This document shows positions 1 to 6,860 of a stretch of DNA of 64,000 nt, piece after piece. A model generated the notes under the pieces. That model was not told the origin of the DNA. It saw only the letters and a list, made by a program, of their open reading frames with translations, and made no database searches. Positions within the stretch are counted from its first letter, which is position 1. Each line of letters begins with the position of its first letter. Source of the DNA: Acutalibacter muris (GTDB taxonomy: Bacteria; Bacillota; Clostridia; Oscillospirales; Acutalibacteraceae); assembly GCF_002201475.1 (NCBI RefSeq), contig NZ_CP021422.1, positions 868,001-932,000 of the forward strand. The letters run 5' to 3'. The translations under genes and the position numbers were made by a program.

Positions 1-517
1 CCGTGCCCACCACGGTGAACTCCCGGACCATATTCTCGTTCTCCTCGCCGGGGTCCACACTGAGCTTTTTGCCCAGCCAGTCGCTGTCACCTGTGAAGGT
101 CTTTGTCAGTATCACCGCGCACTCGCCGGCGCTCTCGGGATACCGGCCCTCCAGCAGCTCCGGGTGGTACCTTCCGGAAGAGGGAAGGGTGTGTATGCGG
201 GCGGTATGGGAGTCGCCCGTCTCCGAAATCAGCACTGTATCCGTGTCATAGGCCGGGCCGGCGGACAGTACGCCTTCAAGCTTCCGAAGCTCCTCGATAT
301 CGCCGTCGGTAAGCCCCTGAGTGGACACAACGCGCAGGTCGTACATATCCGACCGGTCCATATAGCTGTCGGCGCTTATGCGCATGTCCAGCGGCGAGGC
401 CAGCACCCCCGCCAAAAAGCCCGAGCCCAGGGCCACAATGGCGAATATGGCCAGGAACCTGGACATACTTCCTCGGGCGGTGCGCAGGATATTCTTCCAG
501 TATGGGCGGTTTACCAT
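1..517 (-). CDS. ABC transporter permease, FtsX/MacB type (N-terminal part, cut by window edge)
   Basis: The first 172 codons of an integral membrane permease are visible; the gene runs off the left edge. The start ATG at 517 overlaps the stop of the ATPase gene upstream by 7 bases, a translationally coupled arrangement. A hydrophobic segment at about residues 19-42 (RFLAIFAIVALGSGFLAGV) follows a short basic N-terminus, and the rest reads as the start of the extracellular domain found in MacB/FtsX-like exporters. The pairing with a LolD/MacB-type ATPase supports a two-part exporter of peptides, lipoproteins or drugs. The substrate cannot be told from this fragment. Confidence 0.85.
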   Translation of the reverse strand, partial: MVNRPYWKNILRTARGSMSRFLAIFAIVALGSGFLAGVLASPLDMRISADSYMDRSDMYDLRVVSTQGLTDGDIEELRKLEGVLSAGPAYDTDTVLISETGDSHTARIHTLPSSGRYHPELLEGRYPESAGECAVILTKTFTGDSDWLGKKLSVDPGEENENMVREFTVVGT

Positions 518-1212
518 TCTATATCCTCCACCGGCAGGGGGTTTTGGTTCACCTCGTTGGAGACGGCCTTGCCGCTCCTTATGCGTATGACCCGGTCCGC
601 CATAGCCGTGAGGGCCCCGTTATGGGTGATGACCAGCACGGTTTGCCCAGTCCTGCGGCAGGTGTCCTGCAAGAGGCCCAGCACCGCCTTGCCGGTGTTG
701 TAGTCGAGAGCGCCGGTGGGCTCGTCGCAGAGGAGTATCTTGGGGTTCTTGGCAAGAGCCCGGGCGATGGCCACCCGCTGCTGCTCTCCACCGGAGAGCT
801 GGGCCGGGAAGTTATTAAGCCTGTCCCCAAGCCCTACGCCCACAAGAGTCTTCTTTGGGTCCAGCGGGTTGGGGCAGATTTCGCTTGCGAGCTCCACGTT
901 TTCAAGGGCGGTAAGGTTCTGCACCAGGTTATAGAACTGGAACACAAAGCCCACCTCCAGCCGCCGGTAGGTGGTGAGCTGCCGGGAGCTGTAGCTGCTT
1001 ATCTCCTTTTCGTCCAGCAGGATACGCCCGCCGTCGCAGGCATCCATGCCGCCCAGCATATTCAGCACCGTGGTTTTCCCCGCCCCGGAGGGGCCTACGA
1101 TGACGCAGAATTCGCCCTTCTCCACATAGAAGCTGATATGGTCGGCGGCGGCTATTTTTGTCTCGCCCATGGTGTAAAACTTGCAGACATTGTCAAATTC
1201 AATGAAATGCAC
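511..1212 (-). CDS. ABC transporter ATP-binding protein (LolD/MacB family)
   Basis: A 233-residue ABC ATPase that powers the permease overlapping its 3' end. Walker [10 protein letters not shown] is at residues 40-48, the signature LSGGEQQR at about 139-146 and Walker B ILLCDE at 159-164, followed by the PTGALD D-loop region. Length and motifs fit the LolD/MacB/FtsE-like group that pairs with FtsX-domain permeases. The start is preceded by a strong ribosome site (AGGAGG, about 9 bases upstream). In Clostridia such pairs often serve antimicrobial peptide export or resistance, but no sensor or regulator is adjacent here, so the role is inferred only from family. Confidence 0.93.
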   Translation of the reverse strand: MHFIEFDNVCKFYTMGETKIAAADHISFYVEKGEFCVIVGPSGAGKTTVLNMLGGMDACDGGRILLDEKEISSYSSRQLTTYRRLEVGFVFQFYNLVQNLTALENVELASEICPNPLDPKKTLVGVGLGDRLNNFPAQLSGGEQQRVAIARALAKNPKILLCDEPTGALDYNTGKAVLGLLQDTCRRTGQTVLVITHNGALTAMADRVIRIRSGKAVSNEVNQNPLPVEDIEW

Positions 1213-1520
1213 CGCGGTTACCTCCTGGCTCAGAAAATCTGTCTATATTTTAACATAAAGATACCCCCGGTGGAAGGGGGTAATTGTAAAGTTTTTATGT
1301 TTTAAAGAGCGAAAAACCCGGCAATTCCGAGCGGTGTGTTGGGTTAAAGCCGAAGCGTGTATACCGCCGTGTCCGCCACCCGCCCGCCGAAGTCCCATTG
1401 GGTGGTCCTGTCCTGTTTTACCATGCGTTCCATGACCCGCCGGCTCCTGTGGCATTTGTACAGACTTCCTTTAACGGCTAAAATTTCTATAAAAGACCCG
1501 GCCCCGGGGAGCGGCAAAAC
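1213..1520. other. Gene-poor 308-base gap
   Basis: Between the ABC ATPase start and the end of the coiled-coil gene there is no recognisable conserved gene. It holds a TACCCCC...GGGGGTA hairpin (1262-1282) of unclear role, a possible 29-codon minus-strand reading frame (listed separately), and a weak GC hairpin followed by five T residues on the minus strand (about 1312-1335) that could end transcription. No convincing promoter for the ABC pair was found. Confidence 0.5.
1344..1433 (-). CDS. Possible small protein, 29 residues
   Basis: A short minus-strand frame begins at ATG 1433 with AGGAG about 12 bases upstream and ends with TAA. The peptide contains TTQWDFGGRVADTAVYTLRL, which looks protein-like rather than random, and a weak hairpin with a T tract follows it. 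It has no family I recognise and could equally be a remnant of the end of a lost gene. Support is limited to the ribosome site and reading frame. Confidence 0.22.
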   Translation of the reverse strand: MERMVKQDRTTQWDFGGRVADTAVYTLRL

Positions 1521-1829
1521 TCAAAGCTTGGGCAGCGGAAGCTCATAGACCGAGGTGATCCTGTCAGACCACTCCACAAGGGCGTTTACGGTAACGCGCG
1601 TCTGCTCCTGAGACTTGGCGAGAGCGTCTACTTTGCCGTGCAGCTTGGTGATTTCAGACTTAACGCCCTGCATGTCGGACTTCAAGCCCTGAATTTCAAA
1701 TTTAACGCCCTGCATATCGGACTTGAGGTCTTGAATGTCGTATTTCATGCCCTGGATATCATCCTTCATGGAATGAATATCCTCCTGCATAGTACCTAGT
1801 ATTTGTAAAATTTTATCCTCGTTATTCAT
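1521..1829 (-). CDS. Small heptad-repeat coiled-coil protein, function unknown
   Basis: A 102-residue protein from ATG 1829, chosen because GGAGGTG lies 7 bases upstream; an earlier ATG at 1853 lies between the promoter and the ribosome site and is not credible. Residues about 15-65 consist of near-perfect seven-residue units (IQGMKYD, IQDLKSD, MQGVKFE, IQGLKSD, MQGVKSE) with hydrophobic first and fourth positions and alternating charges, so a long parallel coiled coil is expected. No signal peptide or enzymatic motif. The gene stands alone between its own consensus promoter and the ABC region. A scaffold or dimerising adaptor role is a guess. Confidence 0.8.
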   Translation of the reverse strand: MNNEDKILQILGTMQEDIHSMKDDIQGMKYDIQDLKSDMQGVKFEIQGLKSDMQGVKSEITKLHGKVDALAKSQEQTRVTVNALVEWSDRITSVYELPLPKL

Positions 1830-1851
1830 TTTAACACCTCCACACAAATCC

Positions 1852-1880
1852 ATTATACATCAGGGCAAACAGCCTGTCAA
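1852..1880 (-). promoter_or_regulatory. Consensus sigmaA promoter for the coiled-coil gene
   Basis: On the minus strand TTGACA (1875-1880), a 17-base spacer and TATAAT (1852-1857) match the sigmaA consensus at every position. The predicted start of transcription leaves a leader of only about 15-20 bases before the ATG at 1829. Confidence 0.85.
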
Positions 1881-1912
1881 CTTGGAAGAGAAGCGGGTCT
1901 GCCGCCGCTAAG

Positions 1913-2455
1913 CTACAAAAACTCTGACCCCGGGTTCCGCGCCTTTGCCGCCGCCCAGTCGTAATCCCTCAGCTCGCCGCTGCACAGAAGCTGTGGGTAG
2001 TCCCACTGGCGCAGAACCTCGAACACGCCCACGGCCACGGAGTTACTGAGGTTCAGGCTCCTGGCCCCGGACATCATGGGTATGCGCACACAGCGTCCCG
2101 GGTTCTCAAAGAGCAGACGCTCCGGCAGACCAGCCGATTCCTTCCCGAAGAACAAATAGCAGCCGTCGGGGTACTGCACGTCCGAGTGGCGCTTTTGGGC
2201 CTTGGTGGAAAAAAAGAAAAAATTACCGCTGTTCTTTTCAAAAAATTCGGTTAAGCTATCATATTGAAAAAGCGTTAAATATTGCCAGTAGTCAAGGCCC
2301 GCGTGGCGCAGGCGCTTGTCCGTGGGGGTAAAGCCCATGGGTCCCACAAGGTGCAGGGCGGCCCCGGTGACGGCGCAGGTGCGGGCGATATTGCCGGTGT
2401 TCTGGGGTATTTCCGGCTCCACCAGCACGATGTTAAGGCTTTTTTTATCGGACAT
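1913..2455 (-). CDS. trmL: tRNA (cytidine(34)-2'-O)-methyltransferase
   Basis: A 180-residue SPOUT-fold methyltransferase that methylates the 2'-OH of the wobble base in tRNA-Leu isoacceptors using S-adenosylmethionine. Visible family features are LNIVLVEPEIPQNTGNIART at the N-terminus, the LVGPMGF strand, FGKESAGLP and the knot-forming RIPMMSGARSLNLSNSVAV near the C-terminus. Length is typical of TrmL/YibK. The start at 2455 is supported by GGAGGC 5 bases upstream; the reading frame stays open further upstream but without a ribosome site. It is divergent from the small gene at 2574. Confidence 0.93.
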   Translation of the reverse strand: MSDKKSLNIVLVEPEIPQNTGNIARTCAVTGAALHLVGPMGFTPTDKRLRHAGLDYWQYLTLFQYDSLTEFFEKNSGNFFFFSTKAQKRHSDVQYPDGCYLFFGKESAGLPERLLFENPGRCVRIPMMSGARSLNLSNSVAVGVFEVLRQWDYPQLLCSGELRDYDWAAAKARNPGSEFL

Positions 2456-2573
2456 AGCTTGCCTCCATGGGGAGAGAATAAAGTCAAAGGAGAGGGGAAA
2501 AATGAGCTTGAGGGCAACAGCGGCAATGCTGAAGCTGCTCCGTTTTATCATATTGCTGAGGAGGATAGATAAC

Positions 2574-2768
2574 ATGTATAAGCAGAGCATGAATGTGGCC
2601 AAAGGCGTGGGGCTCGGCCTGCTGACCGGCGCGGCGGTGGCGGCCATTGGCGCCAAGGCCATGAACGGCGGGTCTCACAAGCGGGCAGCCCATATGAAGA
2701 AGAACGCCAGCCGGGCTATCCACACGGTGGGGGATATGCTGGGGGATATGGAGAAGATGCTTAGATAA
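2574..2768 (+). CDS. Small glycine/alanine-rich protein (YtxH-like), unknown function
   Basis: A 64-residue protein with a glycine-zipper-like stretch (GVGLGLLTGAAVAAIGAKAM) that could insert in or lie on the membrane, then a basic segment and an amphipathic end containing GDMLGDMEKML. ATG 2574 has GAGGAGG 9 bases upstream. An in-frame alternative ATG at 2502, also with a good AGGAG site, would add 24 residues rich in leucine and isoleucine. Similar small proteins in Firmicutes are annotated as YtxH-like, without known activity. Confidence 0.7.
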   Translation: MYKQSMNVAKGVGLGLLTGAAVAAIGAKAMNGGSHKRAAHMKKNASRAIHTVGDMLGDMEKMLR

Positions 2769-2780
2769 GGGGCTGCGGCG

Positions 2781-2815
2781 GGCTTTCGGACGAAAGGGGT
2801 TTTCGGCCGAAAGCC
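2781..2815. other. Inverted repeat between convergent genes
   Basis: GGCTTTCGG (2781-2789) is repeated inverted as CCGAAAGCC (2807-2815), with a further complementary CGAAA/TTTCG inside. It lies between the stops of two convergent genes, where a terminator is expected, but neither strand has a clear T tract after it. Confidence 0.5.
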
Positions 2816-2826
2816 TGTACATAATC

Positions 2827-4710
2827 TTACAGCTTTTGGTAGAGTACGCCGTTAAAGTATTTTCCGTCCCGGAACTCGCCGTCAAACACCACTCCGCCGT
2901 GCAGGTCGAACTCCGTGCCGTGGCCGTGGCGCTTGCCGTCCTTCCAGCTGCCGTAGTACAGCAGCCGCCCCTCACGGTCAAAGGCGGAGCCCAGGCCGGT
3001 GGTCTCGCCGCCTGCCCACTGGCCCACGAACACGGTGCCGTCCTCACCGTTGATGACCACCCCCGCGCCCTCCTTTTTGCCGTTTTCCATGCGCCCGCTG
3101 TACCTGAGGTTCCCCTCGCTGTCAAACAGGGTCACAAGGCCGCTGGGCTGGCCGTCCCTCCAGTTGGCCACGTGCAGGGCGTGGTCGCTGTCCCGGAAGG
3201 AGACCCCGAGCCCCTCCCGGCGGTCGTCCCGCCAGGTACCGGCGTAGCAGAGGTTGCCGTCCTTATAGTAGTATGTGCCGAAGCCCTCCCGCTTTCCGTT
3301 TACATAGTCCCCTTCATAAGAGGTCATGCCCCCCCGCTGTTCTGTGCGGCCCCGGCCGGATATCTTGCCGTTCTTTATATCGCCCGTATAGCCGTTGGGA
3401 ATGGGCATACCCATCGAGGTCTCCAAAGAGGGCTCAGGCAGGGGAGGGACGCTGGAATAAATGGCGGCTTCGGCCAGGAGGGTCTCCAGGTTCATGTCCT
3501 CATCGGCCTGTTCGACCCTCATGGGAACTGGCTCCTCTGAGACCTGGGGCACAGGCTCCGGCTGTGCCTGGACCGGCGGCATGGGTACAGGCGCGGGCGG
3601 CTCCTGAATGTGGCGCGGGGGCGCGGGCATCGGCTGCGCCTGAACAGGGGGCACCGGCGCGGGCGTGGGCCGCTCTCGGGGAGTTGGCGCAGGCATTGGC
3701 GGCTCCTGGGGAGGGGGCGCGAACATATGGGGCTCCTGGGGCATAGGCTGGGGCGCTGTAGGTTCCGGGGGCATAGGTGCGGTAACGGCGGGAGTGGAGT
3801 TCACGGGCTCCCGCATATGCCGGGCCTCGTGGGGCTCGATAAGGGGCGTCTCCGCCGCGGGCTCCGTCTGCTCCGGGGCAAACTCACCCACCGCCGGGGG
3901 CAGGGGCCGCTCCGGCGGGGGAAGGGTCTCCCCGGTGAGAGTTGGCTGGTGCTTGTCTCCGGGCTCTATTTTTGCGTACTCCTCCAGAGAGGTGAAGGTG
4001 ATGCCGGCGTCGTCGCCGCCGTCCTCCCGGACCAGTTCGCCGCCCTTTATCTCCCAGGCGGGCATGAGCACCACCGTGCCGCTGTTCACGTTTTTCATGG
4101 CCGCAAGCCTTGCGTCGGCCTCATCCTTGGGGCAGCAGCACATCTCGCCCTCGGCCATGGCCAGCAGCAGCTGGGGCCCGCCTATCTGGGCGTCCACCAC
4201 GCTCTGCCCTGCTGTGCCGGGACGGTAGGGGACCCCGAACAGCAGGGTATCATGATAGTGCTTTGTCTCCGGGTCCCAGTCCCGGCGCAGGACAGAGTCC
4301 GGCTCGTTCCCCGGGGTGAAGCTGACCCGGGCCCGGCCGGAATCCCAGGGCTCATAATATTCGGTGCGCAGCCATTCGTGCTTCTTGTCGAAGAAATTGC
4401 GGCTGACGATAACGCCGTACATATCCCTTGTCACCAGCACCCAGCCGTCCTTCTGGCCGAAGGCCTCCTCCACGATGACCTCGCCGGCGGCGGTGCCGGT
4501 TATCTTTTTCTTCCAGTAGAAGTGCCGTTTCGAGAGCTTTCCGCGCACGTGGCCATTAAAGCCCTTGAAATTCTGAGCCTTGTCAAGGCTGACGGTGTGC
4601 TTCGGGTCCGTGAAATACCTGCGGCGGGCCGCCGTCAGCTCCCCCCCAAGGGGTTCCACGCCGTCCCGCTGTGGAAAGCACACCCAGCATATGCGATTCT
4701 GACCGTCCAT
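2827..4710 (-). CDS. MORN-repeat protein with proline-rich linker
   Basis: A 627-residue protein in three parts. Residues 1 to about 260 form an unrecognised globular domain rich in W, Y and charged residues. About 260-410 is a low-complexity linker of proline, alanine, methionine and glutamine. From about 430 to the end run MORN-type repeats with the usual Y-x-G-x-W/F-x-x-G-K-x-x-G-x-G pattern (YEGDYVNGKREGFGTYYY, YAGTWRDDRREGLGVSF, FVGQWAGGETTGLGSAF, YYGSWKDGKRHGHGTEF, FDGEFRDGKYFNGVLY). No signal peptide or transmembrane segment, so probably cytosolic. MORN repeats usually bind lipids or proteins; the actual partner is unknown. The gene is transcribed alone from its own promoter. Confidence 0.85.
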   Translation of the reverse strand: MDGQNRICWVCFPQRDGVEPLGGELTAARRRYFTDPKHTVSLDKAQNFKGFNGHVRGKLSKRHFYWKKKITGTAAGEVIVEEAFGQKDGWVLVTRDMYGVIVSRNFFDKKHEWLRTEYYEPWDSGRARVSFTPGNEPDSVLRRDWDPETKHYHDTLLFGVPYRPGTAGQSVVDAQIGGPQLLLAMAEGEMCCCPKDEADARLAAMKNVNSGTVVLMPAWEIKGGELVREDGGDDAGITFTSLEEYAKIEPGDKHQPTLTGETLPPPERPLPPAVGEFAPEQTEPAAETPLIEPHEARHMREPVNSTPAVTAPMPPEPTAPQPMPQEPHMFAPPPQEPPMPAPTPRERPTPAPVPPVQAQPMPAPPRHIQEPPAPVPMPPVQAQPEPVPQVSEEPVPMRVEQADEDMNLETLLAEAAIYSSVPPLPEPSLETSMGMPIPNGYTGDIKNGKISGRGRTEQRGGMTSYEGDYVNGKREGFGTYYYKDGNLCYAGTWRDDRREGLGVSFRDSDHALHVANWRDGQPSGLVTLFDSEGNLRYSGRMENGKKEGAGVVINGEDGTVFVGQWAGGETTGLGSAFDREGRLLYYGSWKDGKRHGHGTEFDLHGGVVFDGEFRDGKYFNGVLYQKL

Positions 4711-4753
4711 CCTTATAACAACTCCCTCCGGGGAACATAATAATCCAGTGTCA

Positions 4754-4783
4754 ATTATATCATAAATATACCGCCGGGCACAA
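4754..4783 (-). promoter_or_regulatory. Probable promoter of the MORN gene
   Basis: On the minus strand TTGTGC, an 18-base spacer and TATAAT (4754-4759) lie about 45 bases upstream of the ATG at 4710. The -10 box is perfect; the -35 box is moderate. Confidence 0.55.
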
Positions 4784-4903
4784 GAAAAAATGAAAACTTC
4801 GGGATTTTTTCGCGGAAAATCTTCCTATTTCACCCTATAATGTGCTATACTATGATACAAGCCATATTTGTGAATATATTTTATAGTTTAAGGAGAGCTT
4901 GAT

Positions 4904-5512
4904 ATGCAGGTAAGAAACAGCCAGTACATAAGCGAGATTATCTATAGCGCCTATCAGCGGGACCCGGGCATGAAGCTGGACGAGAGCACATTTTTGGAGA
5001 TCGTCAAGTCTGTTACAGGGGAGACCGGCCACTGGTCAAGCCCGGGTATGCAGCTTATCATGGACTATGACGACTGGAAACAGACCCAGCCCCCGCGGCA
5101 GCTGCCGGACTCCAAGGGCCTTACAGAGGAGAATCTGGCCTATTTAAAGGAGCACTTCTCGGGGAACCTGACCATGTTCGGTAAGATAGACGCCCTTGAC
5201 ACAATGGTGGAGATGGGGATAATCACCGAGCGGCAGAAGCTGGAGGCGGTGGTGGGTCCTATGGAGCTTGAGACCGTGGACCCGGAGAAGCTGATAGTGG
5301 CGACCCCAATAGAGGCGGTACGGTATATGCCCGAATGGGACAGCTTCTTTACCGGCGCGGCCATAATGCAGTCCGACAGCCTTGAGGACCTTTTCAAGCT
5401 CCTTGACGAGCAGCTGAAAAACTCCAAAGAGAAGGACGCCGCCCAGGAGATAAAGGACGTTTTGGAGCAGGTGGCACGCAGGTCCTTTGGGGCCGCCTGG
5501 GGCCTGGTGTAA
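4904..5512 (+). CDS. Conserved-looking cytosolic protein, unknown function
   Basis: A 202-residue soluble, acidic protein without signal peptide or membrane segment. AAGGAG sits 9 bases before the ATG. The N-terminal half has a WSSPGMQLIMDYDDWK stretch and the C-terminal third is helical and charged (KNSKEKDAAQEIKDVLEQVARR). I do not recognise the family. It is followed after 6 bases by the MscS channel gene, so the two are probably cotranscribed. AT-rich TATAAT and TATACT hexamers at 4836-4851 are candidates for its -10 box, but no good -35 box pairs with them. Confidence 0.75.
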   Translation: MQVRNSQYISEIIYSAYQRDPGMKLDESTFLEIVKSVTGETGHWSSPGMQLIMDYDDWKQTQPPRQLPDSKGLTEENLAYLKEHFSGNLTMFGKIDALDTMVEMGIITERQKLEAVVGPMELETVDPEKLIVATPIEAVRYMPEWDSFFTGAAIMQSDSLEDLFKLLDEQLKNSKEKDAAQEIKDVLEQVARRSFGAAWGLV

Positions 5513-5518
5513 GCCGGT

Positions 5519-6325
5519 ATGGACGGCAGGGAGCTCTGGGGAAAATTTACCGCCTGGCTCATAGGCTTCGGGTGGAACCTCTTGTCGGCGGGGCTGATCT
5601 TCCTGTGCGGCTGGTGGCTGGCGGGGCTGGCGGCGAAGCTTACCAGGCGGGCCATAGGCAAAAGCCGCACGGACCCGCTGGTGGCGGGGTTTATCGGGTC
5701 GCTGGTGCGGTCGCTGATACTGCTGATGGCCGGGGTGAGCGCCCTTGCGAAGCTTCAAATAAATATAACCTCCCTGGTGGCCGCTCTGGGCGCGGCGGGC
5801 CTGACGGCCAGCTTCGCTTTGCAGGGGAGTCTTGGGAACTTTGTCAGCGGGGTGCAGATAATCTTCACAAAGCCCTTTAAAAAGGGTGATTACCTCTCCT
5901 TCGGCGGCTATGAGGGTACCGTCAAGCGCATTGAGATACTGTACACTGTTTTGGCGACCTTTGACAATAAAGAGGTGATAGTGCCCAACTCCAAGATAAC
6001 CGGCGACGTGGTGGTGAACTTCACGACCAACGGCACAAGGCGGCTGGACCTGAGCTATCAGGTCTCGTATAAAACGGACCTGCAAAAGGGCAAGGAGGTG
6101 CTTGCAGACCTTTCCGAAAAGGATGAACGGGTACTGAAGGACCCCGCGCCGGTGATAGCGGTGGGGGAGCTAAAGGACAGCGGCGTGACCCTGGTGATGA
6201 AGCTCTGGTGCAGGCAGGAGGAATACTGGAACCTGTATTTCGCCATGCAGGAGGCGGTAAAGCTGGCCTTTGACAGAGAGGGCATAGAGATACCCTATCC
6301 GCAGCTGGACGTGCATATGAGGTGA
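5519..6325 (+). CDS. Small-conductance mechanosensitive channel (MscS family)
   Basis: A 268-residue membrane channel that opens under membrane tension and releases solutes during osmotic downshock. Transmembrane helices are seen at about 20-42, 60-80 and the pore-lining helix around 85-115 (LVAALGAAGLTASFALQGSL, rich in glycine and alanine as in MscS TM3), followed by the beta domain (GVQIIFTKPFKKGDYL, VVPNSKITGDVVVNF-type strand) and an alpha-beta C-terminus. Length is close to E. coli MscS. The ribosome site is weak, consistent with coupling to the gene 6 bases upstream. Its stop codon lies inside a 26-base perfect palindrome. Confidence 0.93.
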   Translation: MDGRELWGKFTAWLIGFGWNLLSAGLIFLCGWWLAGLAAKLTRRAIGKSRTDPLVAGFIGSLVRSLILLMAGVSALAKLQINITSLVAALGAAGLTASFALQGSLGNFVSGVQIIFTKPFKKGDYLSFGGYEGTVKRIEILYTVLATFDNKEVIVPNSKITGDVVVNFTTNGTRRLDLSYQVSYKTDLQKGKEVLADLSEKDERVLKDPAPVIAVGELKDSGVTLVMKLWCRQEEYWNLYFAMQEAVKLAFDREGIEIPYPQLDVHMR

Positions 6326-6344
6326 ATATAATTATATTCACCTC
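6319..6344. other. 26-base perfect palindrome at the mscS stop codon
   Basis: GAGGTGAATATAA is followed directly by its exact reverse complement. It includes the TGA stop of the channel gene and has no T tract on the plus strand, so it is not a standard intrinsic terminator. It could be a hairpin at the mRNA 3' end or a protein site. Confidence 0.8.
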
Positions 6345-6346
6345 AA

Positions 6347-6382
6347 AATAAAAAAGCAGGGCCGTCAATAATGACAGCCCTG
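6347..6382 (-). terminator. Intrinsic terminator of rpmB
   Basis: The minus-strand RNA forms CAGGGC-[mismatch]-GTCA-loop-TGAC-[mismatch]-GCCCTG (6357-6382) followed by a run of T residues (6347-6355). It lies about 70 bases beyond the rpmB stop. Confidence 0.85.
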
Positions 6383-6413
6383 AAAGAGGTAAAAATCTCT
6401 TACACTGCTCTTT

Positions 6414-6468
6414 GTAACTATAAAGTTACACGGCACGTAGTAACTAAAAGTTACACGGCACGTGTAAC
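6414..6468. repeat. Tandem hairpin repeats overlapping the rpmB 3' end
   Basis: GTAAC and GTTAC alternate five times across 6414-6468, and the block GTTACACGGCACGT occurs twice (6425, 6450). On the minus strand the copy at 6450-6468 forms a perfect 8-base-pair hairpin that contains the last codons and stop of rpmB; the copy at 6425-6444 forms a nearly identical hairpin just downstream. This looks like a local duplication of the gene's 3' end. Confidence 0.75.
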
Positions 6469-6639
6469 TTTGCCCGAGCGCAGGCAGCGGGTGCAGGCGT
6501 AGACGCGCTTGGGAGAGCCGTCCACGATAGCCTTTACACGCTTAATATTGGGCTTCCAGGCCCGGTTGGAGTGGCGCATAGAGTGGGAAACCTTGCAGCC
6601 GAAAGTAACGCCCTTGCCACAGAAATCACATTTTGCCAT
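6451..6639 (-). CDS. rpmB: 50S ribosomal protein L28
   Basis: A 62-residue basic protein of the large ribosomal subunit. It is the zinc-ribbon (C+) form: Cys4 and Cys7 near the N-terminus and Cys49 and Cys52 near the C-terminus are spaced as a four-cysteine zinc site. The ATG at 6639 has GAAAGGAA 8 bases upstream, and the longer upstream extension lacks a ribosome site. Monocistronic, with its own promoter and terminator. The final residues are encoded within a hairpin that is duplicated downstream. Confidence 0.97.
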   Translation of the reverse strand: MAKCDFCGKGVTFGCKVSHSMRHSNRAWKPNIKRVKAIVDGSPKRVYACTRCLRSGKVTRAV

Positions 6640-6737
6640 ATTTATCATTCCTTTCTGAAAATAATGTACTTGTTTTTGCCGGGAACGCAACCGATAGTGT
6701 GCGCCCCCTCTGGATTTTGACCGTAAATTCAAATAGG

Positions 6738-6766
6738 ATTATAGCAGAAAGCCCGGGAAAATGCAA
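6738..6766 (-). promoter_or_regulatory. rpmB promoter
   Basis: Minus strand TTGCAT (6761-6766), 17-base spacer, TATAAT (6738-6743), about 100 bases before the rpmB start. It is back to back with the promoter of the site-2 protease gene. Confidence 0.85.
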
Positions 6767-6783
6767 GTTTTTTTTGAAAGGAA

Positions 6784-6812
6784 TTGTCTTTTTCATGAAA
6801 ATAGGTTATAAT
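6784..6812 (+). promoter_or_regulatory. Promoter of the protease-scpAB operon
   Basis: TTGTCT (6784-6789), 17-base spacer, TATAAT (6807-6812). Transcription would start near 6819, about 42 bases before the ATG at 6861. Confidence 0.85.
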
Positions 6813-6860
6813 CCATGGGTACGATTCCCAGGATCAGACAATTAGCATTGGAGGATATCT

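Noticed and set aside
1456..1484. Plus-strand promoter (TTGTAC-17-TAAAAT)
   Set aside because: No plus-strand gene follows; it would only produce antisense RNA to the coiled-coil gene, and there is no other support.
3610..4740. Long plus-strand open frames opposite the MORN gene, and similar antisense frames opposite several other genes
   Set aside because: They lack ribosome sites, have low-complexity Gly/Arg/Pro composition and mirror GC-rich coding on the other strand.
6817..6829. tRNA fragment (GGGTACGATTCCC resembles a T arm)
   Set aside because: No acceptor, D or anticodon arms fit around it; it lies in the 5' leader of the protease gene.
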